Shown here: in pieces, positions 32,746 through 41,282 of the stretch
Layout: the number at the start of each line of letters is the position of its first letter
How positions within the stretch are numbered: the first letter of the stretch is position 1
DNA from: Amorphoplanes friuliensis DSM 7358
GTDB taxonomy: Bacteria; Actinomycetota; Actinomycetes; Mycobacteriales; Micromonosporaceae
Reading direction: 5' to 3'
Assembly (NCBI RefSeq): GCF_000494755.1
Contig: NC_022657.1
Span: 7,160,001 to 7,224,000 of the forward strand
Length of the DNA: 64,000 nucleotides
Program-made: the position numbers and the translations under genes
Notes under the pieces: generated by a model
What the model saw: only the letters and a program-made list of their open reading frames with translations
The model's database searches: none
What the model was told of the DNA's origin: nothing

Positions 32746-33852
32746 TCATGGTGTCCACGGGAGCCAGGCGCGCAGGTGGAACTCGCCGGTGGTGGTCGGG
32801 CCGTGCTCCAGGCGGCCACCGGCGAGCTGCACCCGCTCGCCGATCCCGACCAGTCCGGCGCCCGCTCCCGGCAGCACCGGGCCACCGGCCACCAGCGGGT
32901 TGCCGACCTCCACGACCAGGCCCTGCTCGGCGTGGCCGGTGACCGCCACCCGGACGCGGGCGCCCGGCGCGTGCTTGCGGGCGTTGGTCAGCGCCTCCTG
33001 CACGATCCGGTAGGCGTGCCGCCCCACTCCGGCGGGCACCGGGCCGGTGGCGTCCAGGTCCAGGTCCACCTGCTCCCCGGCGTCGCGGGACTGGTCGACC
33101 AGGGCCGGCACGTCGGCGAGGGTCGGCTGCGGGCGATCGTCCACAACGGGCTCGCGCAACATGCCGATGACCCCGCGCAACTCCTCCAGGGCCTCGAACG
33201 CACTCTGCCGGATCACCCCGGCGGCTTCCCGTTCGGTGTCCGGCGCGTCCCGGCGTACCTCCAGGGCGCCGGCATGGACGGCCAGCAAGGAGATGCGGTG
33301 GGCGAGCACGTCGTGCATCTCCCGGGCGATCCGCTCACGCTCGGCCAGGCGGGCCTGCTCGATCCGCAGCTGCTGGCCCTGCTCGGCCTGCCGGGCCCGC
33401 TCCGACCACGAGTGCACGAGCTGGCGCTGCGATCGGACCAGCATCGCCACGGCGACCAGGATGACGTGCAGGAGCACCAGGAAAGTCACCGACTCGTAGA
33501 AGAGGCGCGTCGGGCCGAGCACCGCCAGGTAGAAGCCGGTCAGCGACAGCGAGTGCAGGGCGGTCATCCCGGCGGCGATCCGGGCCGGCCGGTGCAGGGC
33601 GACCGCGAAGAGAGCGATCGGTGTCGCACCCATCGGCAGGCCGAAGACCAGCCCCATCGGGATGAGGAGAAACGCGAGAGTGACCGGCCGGCTGCGACGG
33701 AGCAGGAGCAGGGCGGTGACCGCGACGGCACCCGCCACGACCTCCACCAGGATCGGCCAGCCGTCGCCCTCGGAGATCGAGGTCCACAGGAAGAAGCTCC
33801 CCAGCAGCATCGCGACGACTGCCAGGACCCCTTCGAGCAGCCGGTGCCTCAT
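32746..33852 (-). CDS. HisKA_3-type sensor histidine kinase
   Basis: 368 residues. About five or six membrane helices (residues 8-150) without a recognisable periplasmic sensor are followed by a coiled region and the dimerisation motif REMHDVLAHRISLLAVHAG with the phospho-acceptor His near 178. The HATPase domain shows the N-box YRIVQEALTNARKHAPGA and G-box GAGLVGIGERVQLAGG. It would phosphorylate a NarL-type regulator, most likely the one at 30771-31445. TACGGT ends 6 nt before the ATG, suggesting a leaderless mRNA. Confidence 0.87.
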   Translation of the reverse strand: MRHRLLEGVLAVVAMLLGSFFLWTSISEGDGWPILVEVVAGAVAVTALLLLRRSRPVTLAFLLIPMGLVFGLPMGATPIALFAVALHRPARIAAGMTALHSLSLTGFYLAVLGPTRLFYESVTFLVLLHVILVAVAMLVRSQRQLVHSWSERARQAEQGQQLRIEQARLAERERIAREMHDVLAHRISLLAVHAGALEVRRDAPDTEREAAGVIRQSAFEALEELRGVIGMLREPVVDDRPQPTLADVPALVDQSRDAGEQVDLDLDATGPVPAGVGRHAYRIVQEALTNARKHAPGARVRVAVTGHAEQGLVVEVGNPLVAGGPVLPGAGAGLVGIGERVQLAGGRLEHGPTTTGEFHLRAWLPWTP

Positions 33853-33983
33853 GCCAGGACCGTACTGTGCCGCTGCCGCCCCGCGCAGTGGCCGGTTGGC
33901 GACCACCCCGTCGACTTTGGTCGACGCGAACGCGACAGCTGCCCGTATCCGGCGCGCGCCCGCCCCGCGAAGACTCTGCTGAC

Positions 33984-34652
33984 GTGATCGACGAAACGAG
34001 AGCGGTGGGAACACCGATGTGGGCGCGGGCGGCGATGTGGGTGGCGCTGCCCGTCGCCGGCGCCGGCGTGGGCTGGGTGGTGCACCAGCTCCCGGAGTGG
34101 ATCCTGCGCATCCCGTTCCTGCCGATGCGCGGCCCGTTCAAGCTGGCCGAACGCCTGCCCGAGCCCGAGTCGACGATCGGCGCCCTCGCCCTGGGCACGA
34201 TCGCCGGGCTGGTGCTGGCGTTCCTCGCCGACCGGGAGTCCCTGACCGTCCGCATGTCCGGCACGGAGGTGACCCTGACCCGGCCCGGCACCACCCGCAC
34301 GCTGCCGCGCGCCGACGTGACCGTGGCCTACCGCGAACGCGACCAGCTGGTGCTGCTCGGGCGTACCGGCCGTGAACTCGCCCGCGAACCGTTCAACGTG
34401 TCACCGCGGCGGCTCGCAGGCGTGTTCGGCCCGGCCTGGTCCGACCAGGACCCGTACGCAGATGCCTACCGCCGCTGGGTCCCGAACCTGCCCGATCTGC
34501 CGGCCGAGGCGGAGGCCGTCTTCGCCGCCCGGCAGCAGGCACTGGACCGCGGCGACAGCGACGACGCCAAGGACCTGCGCGCCGAGCTGGCCCGCCTCGG
34601 CTTTGTCGTCCGCGACGAGAAAAAACGCCAGCACTTCCGCGCGACGGGCTAG
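33984..34652 (+). CDS. YqeB-family membrane protein
   Basis: 222 residues. Two membrane segments (about 13-30 and 60-80) enclose WVVHQLPEWILRIPFLPMRGPFKLAERLPEPE. The cytoplasmic part reads ADRESLTVRMSGTEVTLTRPG...DQLVLLGRTGRELARE...YADAYRRWVPNLPDLPAEAEAVFAARQQALDRGDSDDAKDLRAELARLG, which I recognise as the YqeB family. The function is unknown. The GTG start at 33984 follows AAGACT by 8 nt. The TAG stop is formed by the end of the neighbouring repeat element. Confidence 0.8.
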   Translation: MIDETRAVGTPMWARAAMWVALPVAGAGVGWVVHQLPEWILRIPFLPMRGPFKLAERLPEPESTIGALALGTIAGLVLAFLADRESLTVRMSGTEVTLTRPGTTRTLPRADVTVAYRERDQLVLLGRTGRELAREPFNVSPRRLAGVFGPAWSDQDPYADAYRRWVPNLPDLPAEAEAVFAARQQALDRGDSDDAKDLRAELARLGFVVRDEKKRQHFRATG

Positions 34653-34814
34653 GGTCTGTCCTGCCGATCTTGGCGAGGTCGCGGCGAGGTCCAGGTTTCG
34701 CGTCGCCAGTGGGCCGGGAGGTCGCATACCGGTGTTGTATGTGGCCTTCCGGCCCGCGCAGCGAGGCGGAAGCTGGGCCCGGCGCGGGCCGTCAAGATTG
34801 GCAGGACAGGCCCT
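34651..34814. mobile_element. MITE-like 164-bp element with 25-bp terminal inverted repeats
   Basis: The left end AGGGTCTGTCCTGCCGATCT... (34651-34675) matches the reverse complement of the right end (34790-34814) at 22 of 25 positions. Both ends are preceded outward by TA, consistent with TA target duplication. Inside is a second hairpin with 19-bp arms (34711-34729 and 34737-34755, 16 of 19 pairing) around a 7-nt loop, and a direct repeat GGCGAGGTC. No transposase is present. The outer TA plus the first G of each end forms the TAG stop of both flanking convergent genes. Confidence 0.65.
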
Positions 34815-35634
34815 AAACCGTGGCGGCGACGACCCAGATCGTGAGGACGGCCAGGAACTCGCCGTCGTCGCCGGCCTGGTCGACCTGGTCGAACCAGCGC
34901 TCCCGCAGACCCTCCGGTGTCATCCAGGCCTCCTGCGGTACGTCCGGGTTGACCATCGGCAGCACCACGGCGGCCGACGCCGGGTCGGGGAAGTAGCAGG
35001 TCACCGGGGTCGCCTGGAGGTCGTGGAGGCCGTAACCGACCAGGCGCCGGCGCAGGGTGCGGCCCATGTCGACCTGGCGCGGGGTGAGCCGGCCGTGCAT
35101 GTGGGCGACGATCGTCCGGGCCAGGTTGGCGTCCACACCGTCGAAGGCCAGCGAACCCCAGTCGGTGTCGATCAGGCAGACCCGGCCGCCGGGGCGCGTG
35201 ACCCGGATCAGCTCGCCGATCGCCACGTCGGCGTCGTCGACGTGCTGGAGCACCCGCTCGCACCACACGCCGTCGAAGCTGTCGTCGGGGAGGTCCAGGG
35301 AGGAGACGTCGCCGGTCACGTACCGGATCGCGCCGCCGTCGTGCCGGTCGCGGGCCGCGGACAGCGTCGCCGCGGAATGATCGAGCGCCACGACCTCCCC
35401 ACCGGGTGACACCGCGACCGCCAGGGCGCGGGCCACGTCACCCGCGCCGCAGCCCGCGTCGAGCAGCCGTTGCCCGGGCGCCGGGCGCAGCGCCTCCCAC
35501 GCCGTGTTGCGGACACGGCGGATCTCGGGATGACGGGACATCCCCTCGAGCGCGGCGACCAGCATCGCCAGCATGGCCGGGGGCATCGAGTCGAGGTCCG
35601 CGAAGGGCGTGCGGTCCAGCTGTGCGGGCTCCAT
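34813..35634 (-). CDS. SAM-dependent methyltransferase
   Basis: 273 residues, class I Rossmann methyltransferase. Motif I is LLDAGCGAGDVARALA, the acidic residue ending strand 2 is in VVALDHS, and motif II is SFDGVWCERVLQHVDD followed by RVTRPGGRVCLIDTD. The C-terminal half binds the acceptor, which is unknown. The ATG at 35634 is the first Met of a well-conserved N-terminus. Its TAG stop comes from the right end of the MITE-like element. Confidence 0.85.
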   Translation of the reverse strand: MEPAQLDRTPFADLDSMPPAMLAMLVAALEGMSRHPEIRRVRNTAWEALRPAPGQRLLDAGCGAGDVARALAVAVSPGGEVVALDHSAATLSAARDRHDGGAIRYVTGDVSSLDLPDDSFDGVWCERVLQHVDDADVAIGELIRVTRPGGRVCLIDTDWGSLAFDGVDANLARTIVAHMHGRLTPRQVDMGRTLRRRLVGYGLHDLQATPVTCYFPDPASAAVVLPMVNPDVPQEAWMTPEGLRERWFDQVDQAGDDGEFLAVLTIWVVAATV

Positions 35635-35733
35635 GGCACCGATAGTGGCTCGGTGCGGGCCACGCCGTGACGCGCCGTCAACCTTCCGACACGGAACCCT
35701 TCACTAACGGGTGTACCCGCCGAACGAGGAGGC

Positions 35734-37182
35734 ATGATCCGCGTCCGGCAGCTGCTGCCCGCCGGCAACCTGGGGCGTACCCGCCTGGCGGCGACGGTCA
35801 TCAGCTGCCTGGCGCTGGTGACCGACCTGTTCCAGGTGGGCAACGAGAGCCGGCCGCCGAGCTGGAACCTCGCCGCGTTCCTGTCCATCCTGCTGATCAT
35901 GGCGGCGGTCGTGCTGACCCACTCGCGGGGCAAGGCGCCCTGGTGGGATTCGCTGACCCTGCCCGTCCTCGTCCTGGTGGGCGGCTCGGGGCTCGAGGAC
36001 CCGCTGGCCACGATCGCGCTCGCCACGGCCGTCGCGCTGGTGCTGTCGCTCTACGGCCCGCTCTGGCTGTGGGTCGTGCGTACCGTCGGAGGTTTTCTGG
36101 CCGTGCCCGCCGCCGTCGCGATCTCACCGGATTCGCTCGGCCGGGAGGTGTCCTGGCACTCCACCACGGTGCTCGCGGCGGTGCCGCAGCTGTTGCTCAT
36201 GAGCGTCATGATGCGCGGGATCTACCTGGCGCTGCGGCGGCAGGAACGCGACAGCGCCCGGGAGGCCGTGCTGGCCCGGGCGGGCAGCCGGATGATCGGC
36301 GTCACCGAGGTCGCGGAGGTCCGGCGGCTGGGTGTCGTGGCGGCCGAGGAGATCATCGCGCTGACTCCCGGCACGGTCATGGTCATCCTGCGCCGCGGCG
36401 CCGAAGGGCTCTTCGTGGCGAACTTCGCCGGTCTCCCCGAGTCGCTGCGGCACCGGGCCGTACCCGACTCAGTGGTCGAGGACCCGGACGCTCTCGGCGT
36501 TCTTGTGCCCGGTCACCGGTACTGGCGGATCGAGACCTTCTCGGCCGACCTGCATCAGCTGATCGGCGGGGTCGGCCCGGTGCCCGACGACGTGGTCGCC
36601 GCGTTCCGCACGATCTCCAACCAGGTCGTGCTGGGTGAGACCGCCTGCCGGTCCTACGCCGAGCTCGACCACCGCGCCCACCACGATCACCTCACCGGCC
36701 TGCCCACCCGCGCGAAGTTCTTCCGTGAGCTGGAAGCCGCGACAGCCGCCGGGGAGCCCGGCAGCGTCGCCCTGCTCCTGATCGACCTGGACGACTTCAA
36801 AGCGGTCAACGACACCCACGGCCACGCCACGGGTGACGAACTGCTGATCGAGATCGCCGGGCGGATCGTGGCCGCCGGTGGGCCCGGCAGCACCGCGGCC
36901 CGGTTCGGCGGTGACGAGTTCGCCCTGCTGCTCACCGGCATCACGGGCCCGTCCGACGCGCTGGCCCTGGCCCGCGGGCTGTGCGGCCGCATCGTCGCCC
37001 CGGCCCGCCTGACCGGGACCACCGTGAGCGCCGGCGCCTCGATCGGCATCGCCCTCGCCGAGCCCGGCGTGGGCACCGGCGAGCTCACCCGCCGGGCCGA
37101 CCTCGCGATGTACGCCGCCAAGGCCGAGGGCAAGAACGGGGTCGAACTCTTCGGCACTCCGGCACCCCTGCAGCACGCCTGA
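35734..37182 (+). CDS. Membrane GGDEF diguanylate cyclase
   Basis: 482 residues. About five membrane helices occupy residues 15-165, followed by a GAF-like segment (about 185-300) and a GGDEF domain with LLIDLDDFKAVNDTHGHATGDELL and RFGGDEFALLL (near 390). It would make c-di-GMP from two GTP. GAGGAGG precedes the ATG. The following gene starts 3 bp after its stop and has the same N-terminal layout plus an EAL domain, so the pair looks like an ancient tandem duplication. Confidence 0.88.
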   Translation: MIRVRQLLPAGNLGRTRLAATVISCLALVTDLFQVGNESRPPSWNLAAFLSILLIMAAVVLTHSRGKAPWWDSLTLPVLVLVGGSGLEDPLATIALATAVALVLSLYGPLWLWVVRTVGGFLAVPAAVAISPDSLGREVSWHSTTVLAAVPQLLLMSVMMRGIYLALRRQERDSAREAVLARAGSRMIGVTEVAEVRRLGVVAAEEIIALTPGTVMVILRRGAEGLFVANFAGLPESLRHRAVPDSVVEDPDALGVLVPGHRYWRIETFSADLHQLIGGVGPVPDDVVAAFRTISNQVVLGETACRSYAELDHRAHHDHLTGLPTRAKFFRELEAATAAGEPGSVALLLIDLDDFKAVNDTHGHATGDELLIEIAGRIVAAGGPGSTAARFGGDEFALLLTGITGPSDALALARGLCGRIVAPARLTGTTVSAGASIGIALAEPGVGTGELTRRADLAMYAAKAEGKNGVELFGTPAPLQHA

Positions 37183-37185
37183 CGG

Positions 37186-39438
37186 ATGCCTCAGATCGCC
37201 GTGGTCACGACCGAACAGGCGAAGGTGGAACGTTTGCTCGCGCGGCTCCCCGGGACGATGCTGGGCCGGGTCCGGCTCGGCGCGGCCGGTGTCGCCTGTC
37301 TGAGCCTCGTCGGGCAGCTGGGACTCATCGGTGGCGCCACGGGATCGGCGCTGTGGGACAACGGCGCCCGGGCCGCGCTCCTGCTGTCGGCCCTCGCGAT
37401 CGCCACCACCTACGTCCGCGGGCGCACGTTCGTCTGGGATCCGGTGGTGCTGCCCGCGCTGATCACCTTCGCCGGATCGGCCTTCGTGGACCCGATCGCC
37501 ACGATCGGTCCGATCATCGTGCTGCTGGTGGTCCAGTCGCTGCACGGCTCGTTCCGGTCCTGGGCGGTCCGGTCGCTGATCGGGCTGGGCGCTGTCCCGG
37601 CCGCGATCCTGCTGTCGCCTGCCGTGGGCGGGACCGGCACCGGCGTCACGGTGGCGCTGATCCTCCAGGCCACACCCCAGGTGGTGCTGATGACGGCGAT
37701 GACCCGGGCCATCTACACCGCGCTGATCCGCCAGGAACTCGCCTCCGCCCGTGAGGCCGCCCTGGCCCGTGCCGGCGGGCGGATCCTGGCCGCACCGGAC
37801 CTCGCCACGGTCCACCGGGTCGGCGCCGAGACCGCCGAGGTTCTCACCGGGCTGAGCCCGGACACCGTCTACCTCGCTGTGCAGCGTGAGCCCCGGGGTC
37901 TGGTCGTGCTGATCGCCTTCGGCCACCCGGTCGCCGCCGGCACCGTCCTGCCGGAGGAGGTGCTCATCGCACCGCAGGACCACCTGACCGGCCCGGAGTT
38001 GCGCTTCTGGGACGTGGAGGAGGCGGCGCCGGGCCGGTACCGCCTGCTGGGCAGCCGTCGGAAGCCGGCTCCGGACGTCGTCGACACGTTCCGCACGCTG
38101 ACCACGCAGATCAGCCTGGGTGAGGCGAGCCGCGTCTCGCACGCCGAGCTGGACCACCGGGCCAACCACGACAACCTGACCCAGCTGCCGACCCGCGGGA
38201 AGTTCTTCGGCGAGCTGGCCGCGGCCGTCGACGCGGGTGAGCCCGGCGCGGTCGCCCTGCTCACCATCGACCTGGACGACTTCAAGCAGGTCAACGACGT
38301 GTACGGGCACGGGGCCGGCGACGAGTTGCTGCTCGCCGTGGCCGGGCGCATCACCACCACCGGCGGGCCCGGGTCCGTCGCGGGACGCCTCGGCGGCGAC
38401 GAGTTCGTGCTGCTGCTCAAGGACCTCGACACCCCGGCCACGGCCGAGCGCGTGGCCACGGAACTCTGCGCCCGGCTGGTCGAGCCCGTACGCCTGAAGG
38501 AAGTCACCGTCTCCGTCGGCGCCAGCATCGGTGTCGCCCTGACCGAGGCCGGCGTCTCGGCCGCCGAACTCACCCGCCGCGCCGACATCGCCATGTACGC
38601 CGCCAAGGCCCGCGGCAAGAGCCGTGTCGAGGTGTTCACCTCCGGCGAGCACGGTGAGGTGGCACGGCACCGGACCCTCGAGGACCAGCTCCCGTACGCG
38701 ATCGGGCGCGGGGAGATCGCCGTCTGGTACCAGCCCTACCTCGATCTCCGTACGGGTGAGTGGGCCGGCGTCGAGGCGCTGATCGAGTGGCGGCACCCGA
38801 GCATGGGCAGTGTGCCCTGCCGCGAGTTGCTGGCCCTGGCGGAGCGCACCGGGGATCTGGCCGGGGTGACGGGCTACTTCCTGCGTACCGTGGCGGAGGA
38901 GATCGCGGCACTGCCCGGCGGCGGAACGCTGCGCCTGGGCATCAATCTCAGCGCTCATCAGCTGCTCGATCCGCGCTTCGGCGACACGGTCCTGGCGACG
39001 CTCGCGGAGTGCGGGCTCGCGGCGGGGCGGTTGACGCTGGAGATCGTCGAGTCGGAGCACATCGACGATCCGCGGGCACGCACCCAGCTCGACCGGCTCG
39101 CCGGGCACGGTGTCCGGATCGCGCTGGACGATTTCGGCACCGGGTACGTGTCGCTCGCCTCGCTGCGCTCGTTCCCGATCCACCAGCTGAAGGTCGACGG
39201 CTCGTTCCTGACCGGTGACCCGGCGGCGCTCGATCTGGTCCTGTCGGTGGGCGGCCTGCTCGGCACCGAGACCGTCGTGCAGGGTGTCGAGCAGCCCGAG
39301 CAGCTCGACCTGTTGCGCCGGAGCACGGCCACGGCGGCGCAGGGCGACCTGATCGCCGGCCGGCTGGACGCCGCGGAGCTGGCCGGCCTGCTGGCCGCCG
39401 GGGCCTCCCCCGCGCTGTGGCGGGCCCCACGCCCGTAA
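37186..39438 (+). CDS. Membrane GGDEF-EAL protein with altered EAL catalytic residue
   Basis: 750 residues. The N-terminal membrane and GAF-like regions resemble the preceding gene's product. The GGDEF domain is intact (RLGGDEFVLLL near 402). The EAL domain has VEALIEW (near 528), INLSAHQL, LEIVES, DDFGTGY and LKVDGSF, but the loop normally AEGVET reads VQGVEQ. The first Glu of that motif, the general base in EAL phosphodiesterases, is Gln699 here. Hydrolysis is therefore doubtful and the EAL domain may only bind c-di-GMP. It is co-transcribed with the preceding cyclase gene. Confidence 0.87.
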   Translation: MPQIAVVTTEQAKVERLLARLPGTMLGRVRLGAAGVACLSLVGQLGLIGGATGSALWDNGARAALLLSALAIATTYVRGRTFVWDPVVLPALITFAGSAFVDPIATIGPIIVLLVVQSLHGSFRSWAVRSLIGLGAVPAAILLSPAVGGTGTGVTVALILQATPQVVLMTAMTRAIYTALIRQELASAREAALARAGGRILAAPDLATVHRVGAETAEVLTGLSPDTVYLAVQREPRGLVVLIAFGHPVAAGTVLPEEVLIAPQDHLTGPELRFWDVEEAAPGRYRLLGSRRKPAPDVVDTFRTLTTQISLGEASRVSHAELDHRANHDNLTQLPTRGKFFGELAAAVDAGEPGAVALLTIDLDDFKQVNDVYGHGAGDELLLAVAGRITTTGGPGSVAGRLGGDEFVLLLKDLDTPATAERVATELCARLVEPVRLKEVTVSVGASIGVALTEAGVSAAELTRRADIAMYAAKARGKSRVEVFTSGEHGEVARHRTLEDQLPYAIGRGEIAVWYQPYLDLRTGEWAGVEALIEWRHPSMGSVPCRELLALAERTGDLAGVTGYFLRTVAEEIAALPGGGTLRLGINLSAHQLLDPRFGDTVLATLAECGLAAGRLTLEIVESEHIDDPRARTQLDRLAGHGVRIALDDFGTGYVSLASLRSFPIHQLKVDGSFLTGDPAALDLVLSVGGLLGTETVVQGVEQPEQLDLLRRSTATAAQGDLIAGRLDAAELAGLLAAGASPALWRAPRP

Positions 39439-39448
39439 GATCCGTAAC

Positions 39449-40468
39449 ATGACGGCAACACGGATCGGTCTGGTGGGTTACGGCTCGGGTGGGCGCATCT
39501 TCCACGCACCCCTGCTCGCGTCGGCTGACGGCGTCGAATTTGCGGGCGTCGTGACCCGTTCCCCGGAACGCCGCGCCGAGCTGGCGAAGGCCCATCCCGG
39601 TGTCGCGGCGTACGACTCCCTCGCGGATCTCGCCGCGGCCGGTGTGCAGGCCGTCGCGATCTCGACACCCGCGGCGACCCACGTCCCGCTGGCCCGGGAG
39701 GCCGTCGAGCTCGGCCTGGCCGTGGTTGTCGACAAGCCGTTCGCGCTCGAAGCCGCCGCGGCCCGTGAGGTGACCACCCTCGCCGGCGAGGCGGGTGTGC
39801 TGCTCACCGTCTACCAGAACCGGCGCTGGGACTCCGATCTGCTGACCCTGCAGCGCCTGATCGGCGAGGGCGCGCTCGGTGAGATCCGCCGCTTCGAGTC
39901 GCGCTTCGAGCGCTGGTCCCCGGACCGCGAGCCGCCCGCGGCGGGCGGCGGCACCCTCCTCGACTTCGGCGCCCACCTGGTCGACCAGGCCCACCTGCTC
40001 TTCGGCCCGTCCACCCGCGTGTACGCCGAGATGCGCGGCGACGGCGACCGTGACGACGACGTCTTCGTGGCCCTGCACCACGAGAGCGGCGTCGAGTCGC
40101 ACCTGTGGGGCAGCTGGCGTCAGGCGGCACCCGGTCCGCGCTTCCGCGTCAGCGGCACGACGGGCACCTACATCGTCGACGGCATCGACGGCCAGGAGGC
40201 CGCGCTCAAGGCCGGCCGCTCCCCCGCCGACCTCGGCGAGCGCTGGGGTGTCGAGCCCGAGCACGCCTGGGGCCGGCTCTACCGGGGTGCGACCGGCGCT
40301 CCGGTCCGCAGCGAACGCGGCCGGTGGGACAGCTTCTACCCGGCCTTCGCCGCGGCGGTCCGCGGCGAGGGTCCGCTGCCGGTCGACCCGTGGGACTCGG
40401 TCCGCAACATGGACGTCCTCGACGCCGCCCGCACCAGCGCCACCACCGGTCGGTCCGTCAGCCTCTGA
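39449..40468 (+). CDS. Gfo/Idh/MocA-family oxidoreductase
   Basis: 339 residues. Rossmann motif IGLVGYGSGGRIFHAPLL at 6-23, the PATHVPLAREAVELGLAVVVDKPF segment with the catalytic Lys of the EKP-like motif (here DKPF), and the C-terminal GGGTLLDFGAHLVDQAHLLFG with the DxxxH pair. These enzymes oxidise or reduce sugars, inositols or bile pigments with NAD(P). TAAGAT, which includes the stop of the previous gene, ends 7 nt before the ATG, so it probably has its own leaderless promoter. Its end overlaps the convergent NmrA-like gene by 11 bp. Confidence 0.87.
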   Translation: MTATRIGLVGYGSGGRIFHAPLLASADGVEFAGVVTRSPERRAELAKAHPGVAAYDSLADLAAAGVQAVAISTPAATHVPLAREAVELGLAVVVDKPFALEAAAAREVTTLAGEAGVLLTVYQNRRWDSDLLTLQRLIGEGALGEIRRFESRFERWSPDREPPAAGGGTLLDFGAHLVDQAHLLFGPSTRVYAEMRGDGDRDDDVFVALHHESGVESHLWGSWRQAAPGPRFRVSGTTGTYIVDGIDGQEAALKAGRSPADLGERWGVEPEHAWGRLYRGATGAPVRSERGRWDSFYPAFAAAVRGEGPLPVDPWDSVRNMDVLDAARTSATTGRSVSL

Positions 40469-41273
40469 AGGGTGTCGCCGGCCTGCCCGTCAGGTCGGCC
40501 ACCGCGGTGCTGACCGCCTCCAGCTGCCCGGCGGCCACCGCGGTGTAGGTGCTGACCCACGCGTCGACCTGCCAGTCCGGTGCGCCGTACTTCGCCCGTG
40601 ACGCGTAAGCCTCGGCCAGGGTCTCGTCGTGGTAGGTGACCGCGCGTCCGGTGGAGGTCGTGAGGATCGCCGCCAGGTCCGCGAAGCTGAGCGCCTCGGG
40701 CCCTGTCAGGTCGTAGGTCCGACCGGTGTGCGCTGCGGGATCCCGCAGCACGGCGACAGCGGCGTCGGCGATGTCGTCCTGCGCCACCACCGCTGCCCGG
40801 CCGTCACCGCCGGGACCGCGGATGACACCGTCGTCGCCGACCAGGAACGGCAGGAAGTCGGCGTAGAGGTTGTCGCGCAGGAAGGTGAACGGCAGGCCGC
40901 TCGCCCGGATGTGCTCCTCGGTCGCCCAGTGGTCCCGGGCCAGCGTGAACACGGCGTCGGGCGCGGCACCGAAGAACGACGTGTAGACGAGGTGCCCGGC
41001 CCCGGCCGCCACCGCGGCGTCGACGAAGGCCTTGTGCCGGTCGACCCGGTCGGGCGTTTCGGAGGCCGACACCATCAGGACGGTTCCGGCGCCGTCGAGG
41101 GCCCGGCGCACGGCATCCGGGTCGCCGAACTCCGCCACGGCGACCTCGGCCCCGGCCAGTGCCGGCGCCCGGGCCGGATCACGCACGACCAGTCGCTGCT
41201 GCTCTCCGGCCTCGGCCAGGCGGGCAGCCACCCGGCCGCCCAGCTGTCCGCTCGCCCCGGTCACCACGATCAT
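40458..41273 (-). CDS. NmrA-like atypical SDR (NAD(P)H:quinone reductase type)
   Basis: 271 residues. MIVVTGASGQLGGRVAARL is the TGxxGxxG dinucleotide motif of extended SDRs. HLVYTSFFGAAPDAVFTLARDHWATEEHIRASGLPFTFLRDNLYADFLPF is typical of the YtfG/QorB-type NmrA group. The catalytic Tyr/Lys pair of classical SDRs is replaced, as usual for this group. It probably reduces quinones or senses NADP(H). No partner regulator is adjacent; it precedes the amidohydrolase gene on the opposite side of a short gap. Confidence 0.83.
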   Translation of the reverse strand: MIVVTGASGQLGGRVAARLAEAGEQQRLVVRDPARAPALAGAEVAVAEFGDPDAVRRALDGAGTVLMVSASETPDRVDRHKAFVDAAVAAGAGHLVYTSFFGAAPDAVFTLARDHWATEEHIRASGLPFTFLRDNLYADFLPFLVGDDGVIRGPGGDGRAAVVAQDDIADAAVAVLRDPAAHTGRTYDLTGPEALSFADLAAILTTSTGRAVTYHDETLAEAYASRAKYGAPDWQVDAWVSTYTAVAAGQLEAVSTAVADLTGRPATPFRG

Positions 41274-41282
41274 GCCGTCTTT

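Noticed and set aside
34651..34814. Inverted-repeat element considered as a plain bidirectional terminator
   Set aside because: Arms are 115 bp apart with a separate internal hairpin and TA-flanked ends, which fits a mobile element better; a secondary terminator role remains possible.
36469..39450. A 993-codon open frame on the minus strand opposite the c-di-GMP genes
   Set aside because: No recognisable domain; the plus strand encodes intact GGDEF and EAL motifs.
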